Shown piece by piece: positions 19,294 to 26,830 of a stretch of 64,000 nt of DNA; the stretch's first letter is position 1; each line of letters opens with the position of its first letter. Source of the DNA: Paraburkholderia heleia NBRC 101817 (GTDB lineage: Bacteria > Pseudomonadota > Gammaproteobacteria > Burkholderiales > Burkholderiaceae); contig NZ_BBJH01000046.1 of NCBI RefSeq assembly GCF_000739775.1, positions 1-64,000 on the forward strand. Direction: 5' to 3'. Below the pieces are notes generated by a model. It did no database searches and was not told where the DNA came from. It worked only from the letters and a program-made list of their open reading frames with translations. The position numbers were made by a program, and so were the translations under genes.

Positions 19294-19537
19294 CTGCCGA
19301 GTGTGCGGCTATGAACTGGCGTATCCCCCTTGGGGGGATGATGGTGAAGACCCGTCTTGGGACATATGCCCTTGTTGCGGTACAGAGTTTGGTTACGAAG
19401 ATTGCACACCGGTAAGCGCCAGGAGAAAAAGAGAGCAATGGATTGCTGCGGGCTGCCCGTGGTTTGATCGCAAAAAAAAGTCATTAGATTGGGACTTGGA
19501 ACGCCAATGCGAGCACATCCCAGAGGCGTTTAAATGA
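19280..19537 (+). CDS. cdiI: CPCC-type zinc-ribbon protein, probable CdiI immunity protein
   Basis: An 85-residue protein starting at an ATG (19280) inside the last codons of cdiA, a 14-base overlap typical of toxin-immunity coupling. It carries C-R-V-C-G-Y-E-L and C-P-C-C-G-T-E-F-G-Y-E-D, the pattern of the cysteine-rich CPCC family, followed by a charged helix (R-R-K-R-E-Q-W) and a C-terminal W-D-L-E-R-Q. Four cysteines could bind one zinc. Neighbourhood and overlap, rather than homology to a characterised immunity protein, support the role of neutralising the CdiA C-terminal toxin in the cytoplasm. A decayed relative is present at 23367. Confidence 0.82.
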   Translation: MHKNNCRVCGYELAYPPWGDDGEDPSWDICPCCGTEFGYEDCTPVSARRKREQWIAAGCPWFDRKKKSLDWDLERQCEHIPEAFK

Positions 19538-19538
19538 T

Positions 19539-19630
19539 GTGGAGAATAATCAGGTTGTGCCGCCGATGGCACAGCCGCCTGCATGGCTGGCAGGATTCAA
19601 GCTACCGGGGTATACAGGCGAGAGCCGTGG
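19539..19630 (+). repeat. VENN-junction direct repeat, copy 2 (start of orphan module)
   Basis: The second copy of the 92-bp repeat at 18703-18794, one mismatch. Beyond it the DNA diverges, though the encoded linker remains similar for about 45 more residues. Confidence 0.9.
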
Positions 19631-20093
19631 CAAAGGCGACGGCGTTATCGCCGATAATGCAACGGAACTTGATCCCTCAGCGAAGGCCGGTCAGCTGGTG
19701 ACGCCGTTGCCGGACGCCAAGACAATTGGTGACTGGATTACTGCGATTATTCCGGATCAAGCAAAGAATCTGGTTGACTATGTTACGACGGCGGTTAATG
19801 GAGAGGATAGCAACCGACAAGTAGCAGAGCAGATTGCGAACGGGCATGCGTTCGATAAACATGTGGTTGAGCAAGATGAATTTGGCAGCTCGATAGCGAC
19901 GAAAGATCACTTCGCGAAGCAGATAGAAAATGTACTTAATAATCCATCGGCTACCAAGCAATTGAGTAATGGGCGCTCGGCGTATTGGGATGACTCAACA
20001 GGGATGGTGGTTATCCAAAATCCAAATGCTACGGATGGTGGAACTGCTTTTAAGCCAAAGAATGGCAAGGCTTATTTCGATAATCTGAGGTGA
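19539..20093 (+). CDS. Orphan CdiA C-terminal toxin module (cdiA-CT)
   Basis: A displaced toxin cassette of 184 residues that begins at the GTG codon of the VENN motif one base after the stop of cdiI. The first ~75 residues repeat the pretoxin linker of the main CdiA (V-E-N-N-Q-V-V-P-P ... D-W-I-T-A-I-I-P-D-Q-A-K-N-L-V-D-Y-V). The rest is a different toxin: G-H-A-F-D-K-H-V-V-E-Q-D-E-F, L-S-N-G-R-S-A-Y-W-D-D, M-V-V-I-Q-N-P, and a final G-T-A-F-K-P-K-N-G-K-A-Y-F. The F-x-K-H block and the strand pattern suggest another BECR-type RNase (inferred). It has no secretion signal and no near Shine-Dalgarno, so it is probably a silent reserve that recombination at the VENN repeat could attach to CdiA. 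Confidence 0.85.
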   Translation: MENNQVVPPMAQPPAWLAGFKLPGYTGESRGKGDGVIADNATELDPSAKAGQLVTPLPDAKTIGDWITAIIPDQAKNLVDYVTTAVNGEDSNRQVAEQIANGHAFDKHVVEQDEFGSSIATKDHFAKQIENVLNNPSATKQLSNGRSAYWDDSTGMVVIQNPNATDGGTAFKPKNGKAYFDNLR

Positions 20094-20095
20094 TG

Positions 20096-20293
20096 ATGAA
20101 AGTTAATAAAATTGGAAAGTCTGCGGAGGTCGAGTTTGAATATGATGAGTTGCTTGTGATTAATGCAGCTCTCAACGAGGTTTGCAATGGTATTGACGCA
20201 TTCGAGTTCGAGACTCGGGTTGGAGTTTCGCGCGCTAAGGCGGAGCTCTTGATGAAGGCGATCCAGGCGGCTCTTGATCAAATTGAAAGATGA
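20096..20293 (+). CDS. Probable immunity protein of the orphan toxin module
   Basis: A 65-residue acidic helical protein. Its start overlaps the end of the orphan toxin gene region: a GAGG at 20087-20090 precedes ATGs at 20093 and 20096, and the toxin stop is at 20091-20093. The sequence has F-E-Y-D-E-L-L-V-I-N-A-A-L-N-E-V-C-N-G-I, then F-E-T-R-V-G-V-S, then L-M-K-A-I-Q-A-A-L-D. The position immediately after the toxin, the size and the acidic nature fit a CDI immunity protein. It would protect against the orphan toxin even if that toxin is not secreted from this cell. No characterised homologue is claimed. Confidence 0.72.
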   Translation: MKVNKIGKSAEVEFEYDELLVINAALNEVCNGIDAFEFETRVGVSRAKAELLMKAIQAALDQIER

Positions 20294-20792
20294 GAAAGAC
20301 AGGCTTTCATGGCGATCACTCAATCTATGAGCTTGGTCCGGCTTCGGATGTGGTGCTGTTCTTTGCCCGCCTGAGAGACTACGCGGAACAGGATCATCCA
20401 GAGCAGGGATTGGAGCCTACTGACAGATCGTCTGTACCGGCGCTACCTTCGTCAGGAGGAATTGGAGCCGGCATTGGCTCTCATGGCGCAGACACATGAA
20501 AATTTTCACGCTAAAGCCGGCGGCATCATCGGTTGGATGGGATGCGACGATGCTTGAAAATCCGGAGAAAAGCTGGCTGGATTCTGATCAACCGACATTG
20601 GTCGACGTATTCGGAAAATATTTTGAGAGCTTTGAAGGTGCTTGTGGTTCAGAAAAATCATTCTTCGATACCTTTAATATTTACAAGCCGGTGCGAGTGG
20701 TGATATCTGACCTCGCTGGCTTTGCGCGTGACAAGGACAAGCCACTTGCGGACTATGACCCGTTTGAAGTTAAGCCGTTCTGGCTTCAATAA
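20290..20792 (+). pseudogene. Broken immunity-like gene (two frameshifts)
   Basis: The ATG at 20290 overlaps the previous stop by four bases, as in a polycistronic toxin/immunity cluster. The first frame reads H-G-D-H-S-I-Y-E-L-G-P-A-S-D-V-V-L-F-F-A-R-L for about 39 residues. Near 20406 one extra G in a GGG run moves the coherent reading to the next frame (D-W-S-L-L-T-D-R-L-Y-R-R-Y-L-R-Q-E-E-L). Around 20500 it moves again, to V-G-W-D-A-T-M-L-E-N-P-E-K-S-W ... F-E-V-K-P-F-W-L-Q ending at 20792. Stitched together this is a ~165-residue acidic protein. The last segment could alternatively be an independent 98-residue gene starting at 20496. Family not recognised with certainty; immunity role inferred from position. 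Confidence 0.6.
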
Positions 20793-20858
20793 GGTAAGGC
20801 TGTTTTAACTTGACGCGGGGTGACCGTCATCAGTTCGCTTCGGCATAGATAATCATAG

Positions 20859-21697
20859 ATGAATACCCACGCGCGTCTTATCCTGATTTTATTAGTATCA
20901 TTTATTAAATTTAAAGCTGCCGCACGAACCCCGCCTGCAGCCGATGCAGCGGCGGTGGCACGTGCGAATGCGGAGCAGCAGCAACAGTTCCCGCAGCAGC
21001 ACGCAGCCGAACAGCGCGCGGCGACTGTGGCTGCATCGCGCGTGCGCTCCGACGTGCCCGCAAGGAAGGCTGGCCCACGCTCCCGACGAACAGCGCTGTT
21101 TCGCGATCCAGACCTTCACGTCACAGGCGGCACGGTCATCGCGAACAACGCGGTGAGCATCTCCGCCACGGACATCCGCAACATGAACGTGGCGGCGGCG
21201 AACTCCGCGACCGGCGGCCCGCTCGGGGCAAACCAGACGCTGACGGCGCAGCAGGCGAACGCGCCGCAGACGGTCGCGGACAGCACGGGCTCGCTGCACA
21301 TTACCCTGCCGAAGAACGGCCTGCATCCGTACAACACCGCACCGAACGCGCCGTATCTAGTGGAAACCGATCCGCGCTTCACGAGCTATACGAAGTTCAT
21401 CAGCAGCGATTACATGCCGGGCGGCCCCGGGGCCTGAATCCGCAGAACGTCGAAAAGCGTCTCGGCGACGGGCTCTACGAGAAACAGCTCGTCCAGAACC
21501 AGATTATGCAGTTCACGGGCCTCGTCCACCTGCAGGGCTACAGCAGCAACCTCGACGAATATACAGCGCTGATGACGGCGGGCGTAAACTCGGTGCAGCA
21601 ATTTGGCCTGGGAGTGAAGTTTGCCGGGTTATACGACGATCAGGGCAATACAAAACGGGGCATGTCCAACGCAGAACAGACAACGCATGAGGTCTAG
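20859..21697 (+). pseudogene. cdiB'-'cdiA' fusion remnant
   Basis: The first ~65 residues after the ATG at 20859 resemble the N-terminus of the intact CdiB (P-P-x-x-D-A-A-A-V-A-R-A-N-A-E-Q-Q-Q-Q, then Q-R-A-A-T-V-A-A). From about 21117 the sequence is an internal piece of CdiA, very close to cdiA 14650-15140 (N-A-P-Q-T-V-A-D-S-T-G-S-L-H-I-T-L-P-K-N-G-L, then L-V-E-T-D-P-R-F-T-S-Y). A frameshift near 21425 moves the reading to L-N-P-Q-N-V-E-K-R and L-D-E-Y-T-A-L-M-T-A-G-V-N-S. It is therefore a join of the head of one gene to the body of another, left by deletion between tandem CDI loci. Not functional as a transporter or effector. Confidence 0.82.
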
Positions 21698-21720
21698 GCC
21701 GCCATCGTTCAGGTACTGAA

Positions 21721-22098
21721 ATGAAAAAAATATACGGATTGCTACTGAGTTGCTTCATTGGCCCGATCTTAATTTCTGGGTGCTGTCCCAACGGATGCTT
21801 CGTCCCGCACGGTTATGCGTATGAACGGGCCATTTCCTCTCCTGCCACTCACTCCGATTTTTGGGAAAAACTGGGCGTGAGCGAGGAACAGAAACAGAAG
21901 GACTGGGTTGCTAGCGGAGGGAAAAGAAACGGGCTTTTTAGCGCGCCATTCAACCGGCAGTCCGATGGAGACTCTGCCGTGTTTCTTGCTAGAGCAGACA
22001 GAAAACTCCAGCGCTGCCTGATCGGAAAAGGCTATCGGTTTACGGGTCAGTGTATCGATGATATGGAGAAAACTGAGCCAGCTTGCGGTGCGCCGTAA
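21721..22098 (+). CDS. Small lipoprotein, paralogue 1 (BcpO-position accessory protein)
   Basis: A 125-residue lipoprotein: signal peptide M-K-K-I-Y-G-L-L-L-S-C-F-I-G-P-I-L-I-S-G-C with a lipobox L-I-S-G-C. The mature part has S-E-E-Q-K-Q-K-D-W-V-A-S-G-G-K and a C-terminal C-L-I-G-K-G-Y-R-F-T-G-Q-C-I. It is the first of a tandem set of related genes between cdiA/cdiI and cdiB. In Burkholderia bcpAIOB loci that place is taken by bcpO, also a small lipoprotein, so a similar accessory role in CDI is plausible; homology to BcpO itself was not tested. One difference from its paralogues is Ser where they have Cys in D-W-I-A-C-G-G. Confidence 0.8.
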   Translation: MKKIYGLLLSCFIGPILISGCCPNGCFVPHGYAYERAISSPATHSDFWEKLGVSEEQKQKDWVASGGKRNGLFSAPFNRQSDGDSAVFLARADRKLQRCLIGKGYRFTGQCIDDMEKTEPACGAP

Positions 22099-22181
22099 AA
22101 GAGTGCTTTGGCGGCGTCCTGAAAAATGGTGTTGCCGCCGCAGGTCTGGAATGCGCTAGCTGCCATCCTTCAGGTGCTGAA

Positions 22182-22559
22182 ATGAAAAGAATTTGCGGGA
22201 AACTACTGAGTTGTTTTATTGCCTCGATTTCAATTTCCGGGTGCTGTACTTATGGATGCTTCGTCCCTCACGGTGAAGCATATGAAAGAGTCATTTCCCC
22301 TTCTACCTCTCGCTCCGATTCCTGGGGAAAATCGGGTGCGAGCGAGGAACAGAAACGGAAAGACTGGATTGCTTGCGGAGGTAAAAAAAACGGACTTTTT
22401 ATCCCGCCTTTTGACCGGAAGTCCGGTGAAGATCCTACTGTATCTTATATTAGATCAAGCAGAGAATTCCAAGGTTGCCTTACTGGAAAAGGTTATCGTT
22501 TTGCAGGAGAGTGCATCGGAAACATGTCGAAATTCTATCCAGTTTGTGGTGCGAAATAA
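22182..22559 (+). CDS. Small lipoprotein, paralogue 2
   Basis: A 125-residue lipoprotein, close relative of the one 83 bases upstream. The lipobox is S-I-S-G-C; the mature part carries E-R-V-I-S-P-S-T-S-R-S-D-S-W, D-W-I-A-C-G-G-K-K-N-G-L-F and C-L-T-G-K-G-Y-R-F-A-G-E-C-I-G-N-M. The duplicated unit includes upstream DNA, since the ~25 bases before both start codons match. A run of eight A bases (22383-22390) codes K-K within G-G-K-K-N; in the next paralogue that run is seven and the frame is lost. The stop is directly followed by the ATG of paralogue 3. Confidence 0.8.
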   Translation: MKRICGKLLSCFIASISISGCCTYGCFVPHGEAYERVISPSTSRSDSWGKSGASEEQKRKDWIACGGKKNGLFIPPFDRKSGEDPTVSYIRSSREFQGCLTGKGYRFAGECIGNMSKFYPVCGAK

Positions 22560-22933
22560 ATGATAAAAAAATATCTTCTTTCGGGTTTTCTTGCCGGGGC
22601 TGGATTGATTGCCAGCGGTTGCATCATTTTGGATGGGGCGCCGACCGGAGAAGAGTATGAACGAAGCATTTCCCCTTCTACCTCTCGCTCCGATTCATGG
22701 CGAAAACCGGGCGCGAGCGAGGAACAGAAACGGAAAGACTGGATTGCTTGTGGAGGTAAAAAAACGGACTTTTTACCGCGCCTTTTGACCGGAAGTCTGG
22801 TGAAGATCCTGCTGTATCTTACATTAGATCAAGCAGGGAATTCCAAGGTTGCCTGACTGGAAAAGGTTATCGTTTTACTGGAGAGTGCATCGGAAACATG
22901 TCGAAATTCTATCCAGTTTGTGGTGCGCAATAA
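22560..22933 (+). pseudogene. Small lipoprotein, paralogue 3, frameshifted in a poly-A run
   Basis: Signal peptide and lipobox (G-L-I-A-S-G-C) are intact, and the mature start matches paralogue 2 through D-W-I-A-C-G-G-K-K. The poly-A run there has seven A bases rather than eight, so translation leaves the family frame and would continue to a TGA near 22855. Restoring one A recovers the whole family C-terminus (K-S-G-E-D-P-A-V, then F-Q-G-C-L-T-G-K-G-Y-R-F-T-G-E-C-I-G-N-M) to a TAA at 22931-22933. Because the rest of the frame is well kept, the lesion is recent or is reversible slippage. Confidence 0.8.
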
Positions 22934-23355
22934 ATGACAAAAAATATATCTCCGTTCGGGTTGTCTTGTCGGGGCTGGGCTGATTACTGGAAGTTGCATT
23001 ATTTTGGATGGGGCGCCACCAGTTCGGCGCGAACCTCTCTACGCCAAATTTTAGAAAAAACCTCGCGGGTTACGCAGACCCAGGACAGCCACTGCAGGCA
23101 GACGCATTCGGGCCTGATGACAAGTGGTTTGAGTGTGACCATCGGCGCCAGTCGATGTCGGTCCAGCAGCAGGTCAGCCAGGTCACGAACAATTGCAGTG
23201 TGGTGGGTTCCGCCAATAGCGACCTGAATGTCGCCGCAGGCGACGATCTACACCTCACCGGCAGCGTCCGGCACGCCGGCCAGGACGTAAGCATGGCCGG
23301 CAAGGCGGTCACGATTGATTCGGCTTACGACACGTTCTCGCAGGCCAACCAGCAA
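22934..23355 (+). pseudogene. Truncated lipoprotein start joined to a second cdiA fragment
   Basis: From the ATG at 22934 about 90 bases resemble the start of lipoprotein paralogue 3 (ending in a shared GGATGGGGCGCC at about 23010), with frameshifts. After an unrecognised join, the stretch from about 23155 reads as CdiA repeats: Q-V-T-N-N-C-S-V-V-G-S-A-N-S-D-L-N-V-A-A-G-D-D-L-H-L-T-G and M-A-G-K-A-V-T-I-D-S-A-Y-D-T. This corresponds to cdiA around 16600-16790. It is a second scar from a deleted CDI copy. Confidence 0.72.
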
Positions 23356-23366
23356 AAAGCGCACTC

Positions 23367-23849
23367 TTGCCGCCGAACGACTTTCGAGTGTGCGACTACG
23401 AACTGGCGTACCCCCTTGGGGACATAGCAGAGGAAGATCCATCCTGGAACGCATGTCCTTGTTGTGGTACGGAGTTTGGATACGAAGATCGCACGCTGGT
23501 AAGGGCCGGGAGAAAAAGAGAACAATGGACAACTGCGGGTTGCTCGTGGTTTGCAGTAGTCGATTTCCTATGCATCAATGCAAGGCGCGGCCTGATCGAA
23601 GCCCCCCATAGGAAAGACCTTTCGGCGCGCGGAGATTTTCGCTTGATAAGGGAAATGTTGACGCAGAGCATTAATCTTGATCAATCAGACGCGAAAATTT
23701 TATGAGACGTGCTGTACTTCAACGTCAACGAGACTTCAAAATTGGACGAGATTTTCGAACGTTCCAATCTGAATTCGTGGGAAGCCCTGAGAGTCAACCT
23801 TGACACCACTTTCATCATCGAATTGAAGCGCCTTTACGAGACGAGTTGA
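23367..23849 (+). pseudogene. Decayed second CPCC immunity gene fused to an unknown tail
   Basis: Residues C-D-Y-E-L-A-Y-P-L-G-D, then D-P-S-W-N-A-C-P-C-C-G-T-E-F-G-Y-E-D and R-K-R-E-Q-W match the intact CPCC protein at 19280, but the first cysteine of its C-R-V-C pair is replaced by Phe. After about residue 60 the similarity ends. The same frame continues through unrelated sequence to a TGA at 23703-23705, and beyond this stop it is open again and reads coherently (V-L-Y-F-N-V-N-E-T-S-K-L-D-E-I-F, then F-I-I-E-L-K-R-L-Y-E-T-S) to 23849. The tail may be the end of another immunity-like protein. There is no proper start; a TTG at 23367 is the first possible one. Confidence 0.7.
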
Positions 23850-23922
23850 ATCAGAACACACAACAACATCAAGCCATTTCGATCTACCGCCCTACCGTTC
23901 ACCGAATTACAGATCAAGAGCA

Positions 23923-25665
23923 ATGAAAATCCGAAAGAGGCTGGCGGCTCTGCCGCTCATAGCCCTGGTATCTCTCGCACACTCGCAGCAGCCCCCACCC
24001 GATGTCGCGGCGGCCGCACGCACGAACGCCGAACAGCAACAACAGGTCGAGCAGCGACGCGAAGCGCAGCAGCGCGCCGCGACCGTCGCAGCACCCGTTG
24101 TGCGCTCGGCTGCGCCATTAGCAGGAGAATGGGCCGTCCTGCCGGTCGAAACGCCGTGTTTCCGCATCGACACGTTTTCGGTCGAGGTGCCGGACACGCT
24201 GCCCGAGGTTACACGCGTCAAAGGTGCCTCTGCCCTGCCGATGGACCCGTTCGCATTCCTGCATGACTGGCTGCGCCACTACGAGGGCCAATGCGTGGGC
24301 AAGCAGGGGCTCGACATGCTGACCAAGGGCCTGCAAGGCGTGATCCTGAGTCACGGCTACGTCACGACGCGCGTTCTGCTACCTGCACAGGACCTGTCGA
24401 ACGGGACGATGAAATTCGCCCTTATCCCGGGCGTAATCCGCAACCTCAAGTTTGCCGATGCGGATACGCGTGGGACATGGAAAACGGCGTTTCCAGCGCG
24501 TGACGGTGACGTGCTTCAGTTGCGCGACCTTGAGCAAGGTCTGGAGCAAATGAAGCGTGTCCCGAACCAGGACGCGACCATGGAGATCGTGCCCGGTGCA
24601 GTCCCGGGCGAAAGCGACGTGGTGATCACCGCCAAGCGCTCCAAGCCCTGGTCGCTCGTAGTCTCCGCAGATAACTCAGGCACGGACGAGACGGGCCGCT
24701 ATATCGGCAATGTGACGCTTGGCCTGTATAACTTGCTCGGCCTCAATGACGTGCTCTCGGGCGGCTTCAACCAGGATTTGCAGTTCGGCAATCACGACCT
24801 CGGCACGCACGGCTGGAACGCCTCGTACTCGGTGCCGTGGGGTTACTGGACCAGCACGCTGTACGGCTACACGAACACGTATTACCAGCAGGTCGCGGGC
24901 GTCAACCAGACCTTCGTATCGAGCGGCAACGCGCAGACGGCGGGCCTGAAACTGGAGCGGGTCATTCACCGCGGCCAGAGCGATGCAACGGGCGTCGAGT
25001 TCCAGCTTGTCAAACGCTTCGGCACGAGCTTCATCGAGGACACCGAAATTCCGCAGCAGCATCGCAATAACACGTTCATTGAGGCAGGACTGACGAACCG
25101 GCATTACTTTGGCGCGGCTCAGTTCGACGGCGCGCTCGCGTACCGCCAGGGTATCGGAGCGCTCGGCGCGTTTTCCGATACATCGAATGGACCAACGTAC
25201 TACTTTCGCGTGACAACGCTCGATGCCAACCTCTCCGTACCGTTCAAGGTGGCCGGTCAGTCGTTTCGTTACGTCGGCACATTGCACGGGCAGTTCACCA
25301 ACGACGAGCTCAACTACATCGACGACCTGACGATCGGTAGCCGCTATACGGTGCGCGGCTTCAGCGGTCAGACGATGCTCGCGGCCGAAAAGGGCTTCTA
25401 CTGGCGCAATGAACTGCAGTATCCGCTCGGGCAAACCGGGCAGGTTCTCTACGCGGGCATCGACTACGGCCACCTGTGGGGACCGTCCACCGCGTTTCTC
25501 GCTGGTACGCAACTCGCGGGTGCAGCCGTCGGCCTGAAGGGCTCGGTGCAGAGTCGGCCCGGAGCGTACAGCTATGACGTATTCGCCGGTACGCCGATCT
25601 ACGCACCGACGGGCTTTCCCGCTTCGAGCGTGACGCTCGGTTTTCAGGTCACTGGGCAGTTCTAG
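23923..25665 (+). CDS. cdiB: CdiB/FhaC-type two-partner secretion transporter
   Basis: Outer-membrane Omp85-superfamily protein of 580 residues that exports CdiA. Signal peptide at residues 1-21 (L-A-A-L-P-L-I-A-L-V-S-L-A-H-S). A Gln/Glu/Arg-rich helix follows (A-R-T-N-A-E-Q-Q-Q-Q-V-E-Q-R-R-E-A-Q-Q-R), as in the plug helix of FhaC. POTRA domains lie around residues 75-245 (C-F-R-I-D-T-F, G-Y-V-T-T-R-V, L-I-P-G-V-I). The rest is a 16-strand barrel containing the conserved loop-6 motif T-V-R-G-F (about residue 476) and ending in G-Q-F with the C-terminal Phe needed for assembly. It is separated from cdiA by 4.6 kb of immunity genes, lipoproteins and remnants. Confidence 0.93.
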   Translation: MKIRKRLAALPLIALVSLAHSQQPPPDVAAAARTNAEQQQQVEQRREAQQRAATVAAPVVRSAAPLAGEWAVLPVETPCFRIDTFSVEVPDTLPEVTRVKGASALPMDPFAFLHDWLRHYEGQCVGKQGLDMLTKGLQGVILSHGYVTTRVLLPAQDLSNGTMKFALIPGVIRNLKFADADTRGTWKTAFPARDGDVLQLRDLEQGLEQMKRVPNQDATMEIVPGAVPGESDVVITAKRSKPWSLVVSADNSGTDETGRYIGNVTLGLYNLLGLNDVLSGGFNQDLQFGNHDLGTHGWNASYSVPWGYWTSTLYGYTNTYYQQVAGVNQTFVSSGNAQTAGLKLERVIHRGQSDATGVEFQLVKRFGTSFIEDTEIPQQHRNNTFIEAGLTNRHYFGAAQFDGALAYRQGIGALGAFSDTSNGPTYYFRVTTLDANLSVPFKVAGQSFRYVGTLHGQFTNDELNYIDDLTIGSRYTVRGFSGQTMLAAEKGFYWRNELQYPLGQTGQVLYAGIDYGHLWGPSTAFLAGTQLAGAAVGLKGSVQSRPGAYSYDVFAGTPIYAPTGFPASSVTLGFQVTGQF

Positions 25666-25706
25666 CTATCGCATTGTTGATTGTTGTTTTATCGAAAAGG
25701 AGAAGG

Positions 25707-26384
25707 ATGAATATGGCAAGCATGTATGGCGTTTCCGTGCTCGCAGCGGCCGCCGTTGCATTGGCCGGCTGCGCAACGGAGTCATCGCAATCGCTTCCGG
25801 TACAGCCGGTGAGCGTTTCCCGAACCCCCTACGCAGGCCAGCGCATCGAGATGGCGGTGGGCAAGTTCGACAACCGGTCGAGCTATATGCGAGGAATTTT
25901 CTCGGACGGAGTTGACCGACTCGGCGGACAGGCAAAAACCATTCTGGTCACTGCCCTGCAGCAGAGCGGCCGCTTCAACGTTCTCGATCGGGACAATCTC
26001 GACGAAATCCGCCAGGAAGCCGGCTTCATGAAGAAGGGGCAGGCAATCAAGGGCTCGAACTATATCGTCACCGGCGATGTGACCGAGTTCGGCCGCAAGG
26101 AAGTAGGCGACCAGCAACTATTCGGCATTCTCGGCAGCGGCAAGAGTCAGGTGGCCTATGCAAAGGTAAGTCTCAATGTGGTCGATACCACGACCTCGGA
26201 AGTCGTCGCGTCGAGCCAGGGAGCCGGCGAGTACAGCCTGTCGAACCGCGAAATCATCGGCTTTGGGGGTACTGCCAGCTACGACTCCACCCTGAATGGC
26301 AAAGTGCTTAATCTCGCGATCCAGGAGGCGGTGAATCATCTGTCCGAGCAGGTCGACCAGGGCGCGCTCAAGGCAGCACGCTAA
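25707..26384 (+). CDS. CsgG-family lipoprotein
   Basis: A 225-residue lipoprotein of the CsgG/HfaB family. Lipobox A-L-A-G-C at residue 22; family blocks R-I-E-M-A-V-G-K-F-D-N-R-S-S, L-V-T-A-L-Q-Q-S-G-R-F-N-V-L-D-R-D-N-L, G-S-N-Y-I-V-T-G-D-V-T-E-F-G, and V-V-D-T-T-T-S-E-V-V-A-S. CsgG forms outer-membrane export pores for curli, but this shorter version occurs with DUF4810 and GNA1162 lipoproteins in many Gram-negatives without curlin genes, and its substrate is unknown. An AAGGAG precedes the ATG. It starts 41 bases after cdiB, so co-expression with the CDI locus is possible. Confidence 0.88.
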   Translation: MNMASMYGVSVLAAAAVALAGCATESSQSLPVQPVSVSRTPYAGQRIEMAVGKFDNRSSYMRGIFSDGVDRLGGQAKTILVTALQQSGRFNVLDRDNLDEIRQEAGFMKKGQAIKGSNYIVTGDVTEFGRKEVGDQQLFGILGSGKSQVAYAKVSLNVVDTTTSEVVASSQGAGEYSLSNREIIGFGGTASYDSTLNGKVLNLAIQEAVNHLSEQVDQGALKAAR

Positions 26385-26448
26385 GCGCGCATCGCGGGCC
26401 CATCACAGGGGCTTTCTCGCGAAGTACACCACATCTACGGAATTCACA

Positions 26449-26820
26449 ATGAAACAAACAGACCTGATGCGCGGCATGAGCCTGCCAGCAGTGGCGGTCG
26501 CGATTCTCTTCGCGGGATGCGCGGTCAAGAGCCCACCGCCGCTTTACCAGTGGAACGGCTACGAGCCAGCGGTCTACGACTACCTCAAGGGCGGCAAGGA
26601 CCCGCAGCAGCAGATCGATGCGCTTGAAAAAGCCCTGCAGGAAATCCGCGCCAAGGGCGCCACGCCACCGCCAGGCTTTTATGCGCAATTGGGCATGTTG
26701 TACGCGAGTGTTGGCAAGGACGGACAGGCCATGGAGAATTTCGATACCGAGAAGCATCTGTTTCCCGAGTCCTCGACCTACATGGATTTCCTGATGAAGA
26801 AAAAAACGAAACAGCCTTAA
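26449..26820 (+). CDS. DUF4810 lipoprotein
   Basis: A 123-residue lipoprotein with lipobox L-F-A-G-C at residue 24. The mature sequence has the DUF4810 pattern P-P-L-Y-Q-W-N-G-Y-E-P-A-V-Y-D-Y-L-K, a Lys/Gln-rich helix, and a TPR-like P-P-P-G-F-Y-A-Q-L-G-M-L-Y-A-S-V-G-K-D-G-Q-A-M-E-N-F. It is the middle gene of the CsgG / DUF4810 / GNA1162 operon, 64 bases after the first and 10 before the third. The protein probably works with its partners at the outer membrane; its function is not established. Confidence 0.88.
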   Translation: MKQTDLMRGMSLPAVAVAILFAGCAVKSPPPLYQWNGYEPAVYDYLKGGKDPQQQIDALEKALQEIRAKGATPPPGFYAQLGMLYASVGKDGQAMENFDTEKHLFPESSTYMDFLMKKKTKQP

Positions 26821-26830
26821 GGGAGCCGTC

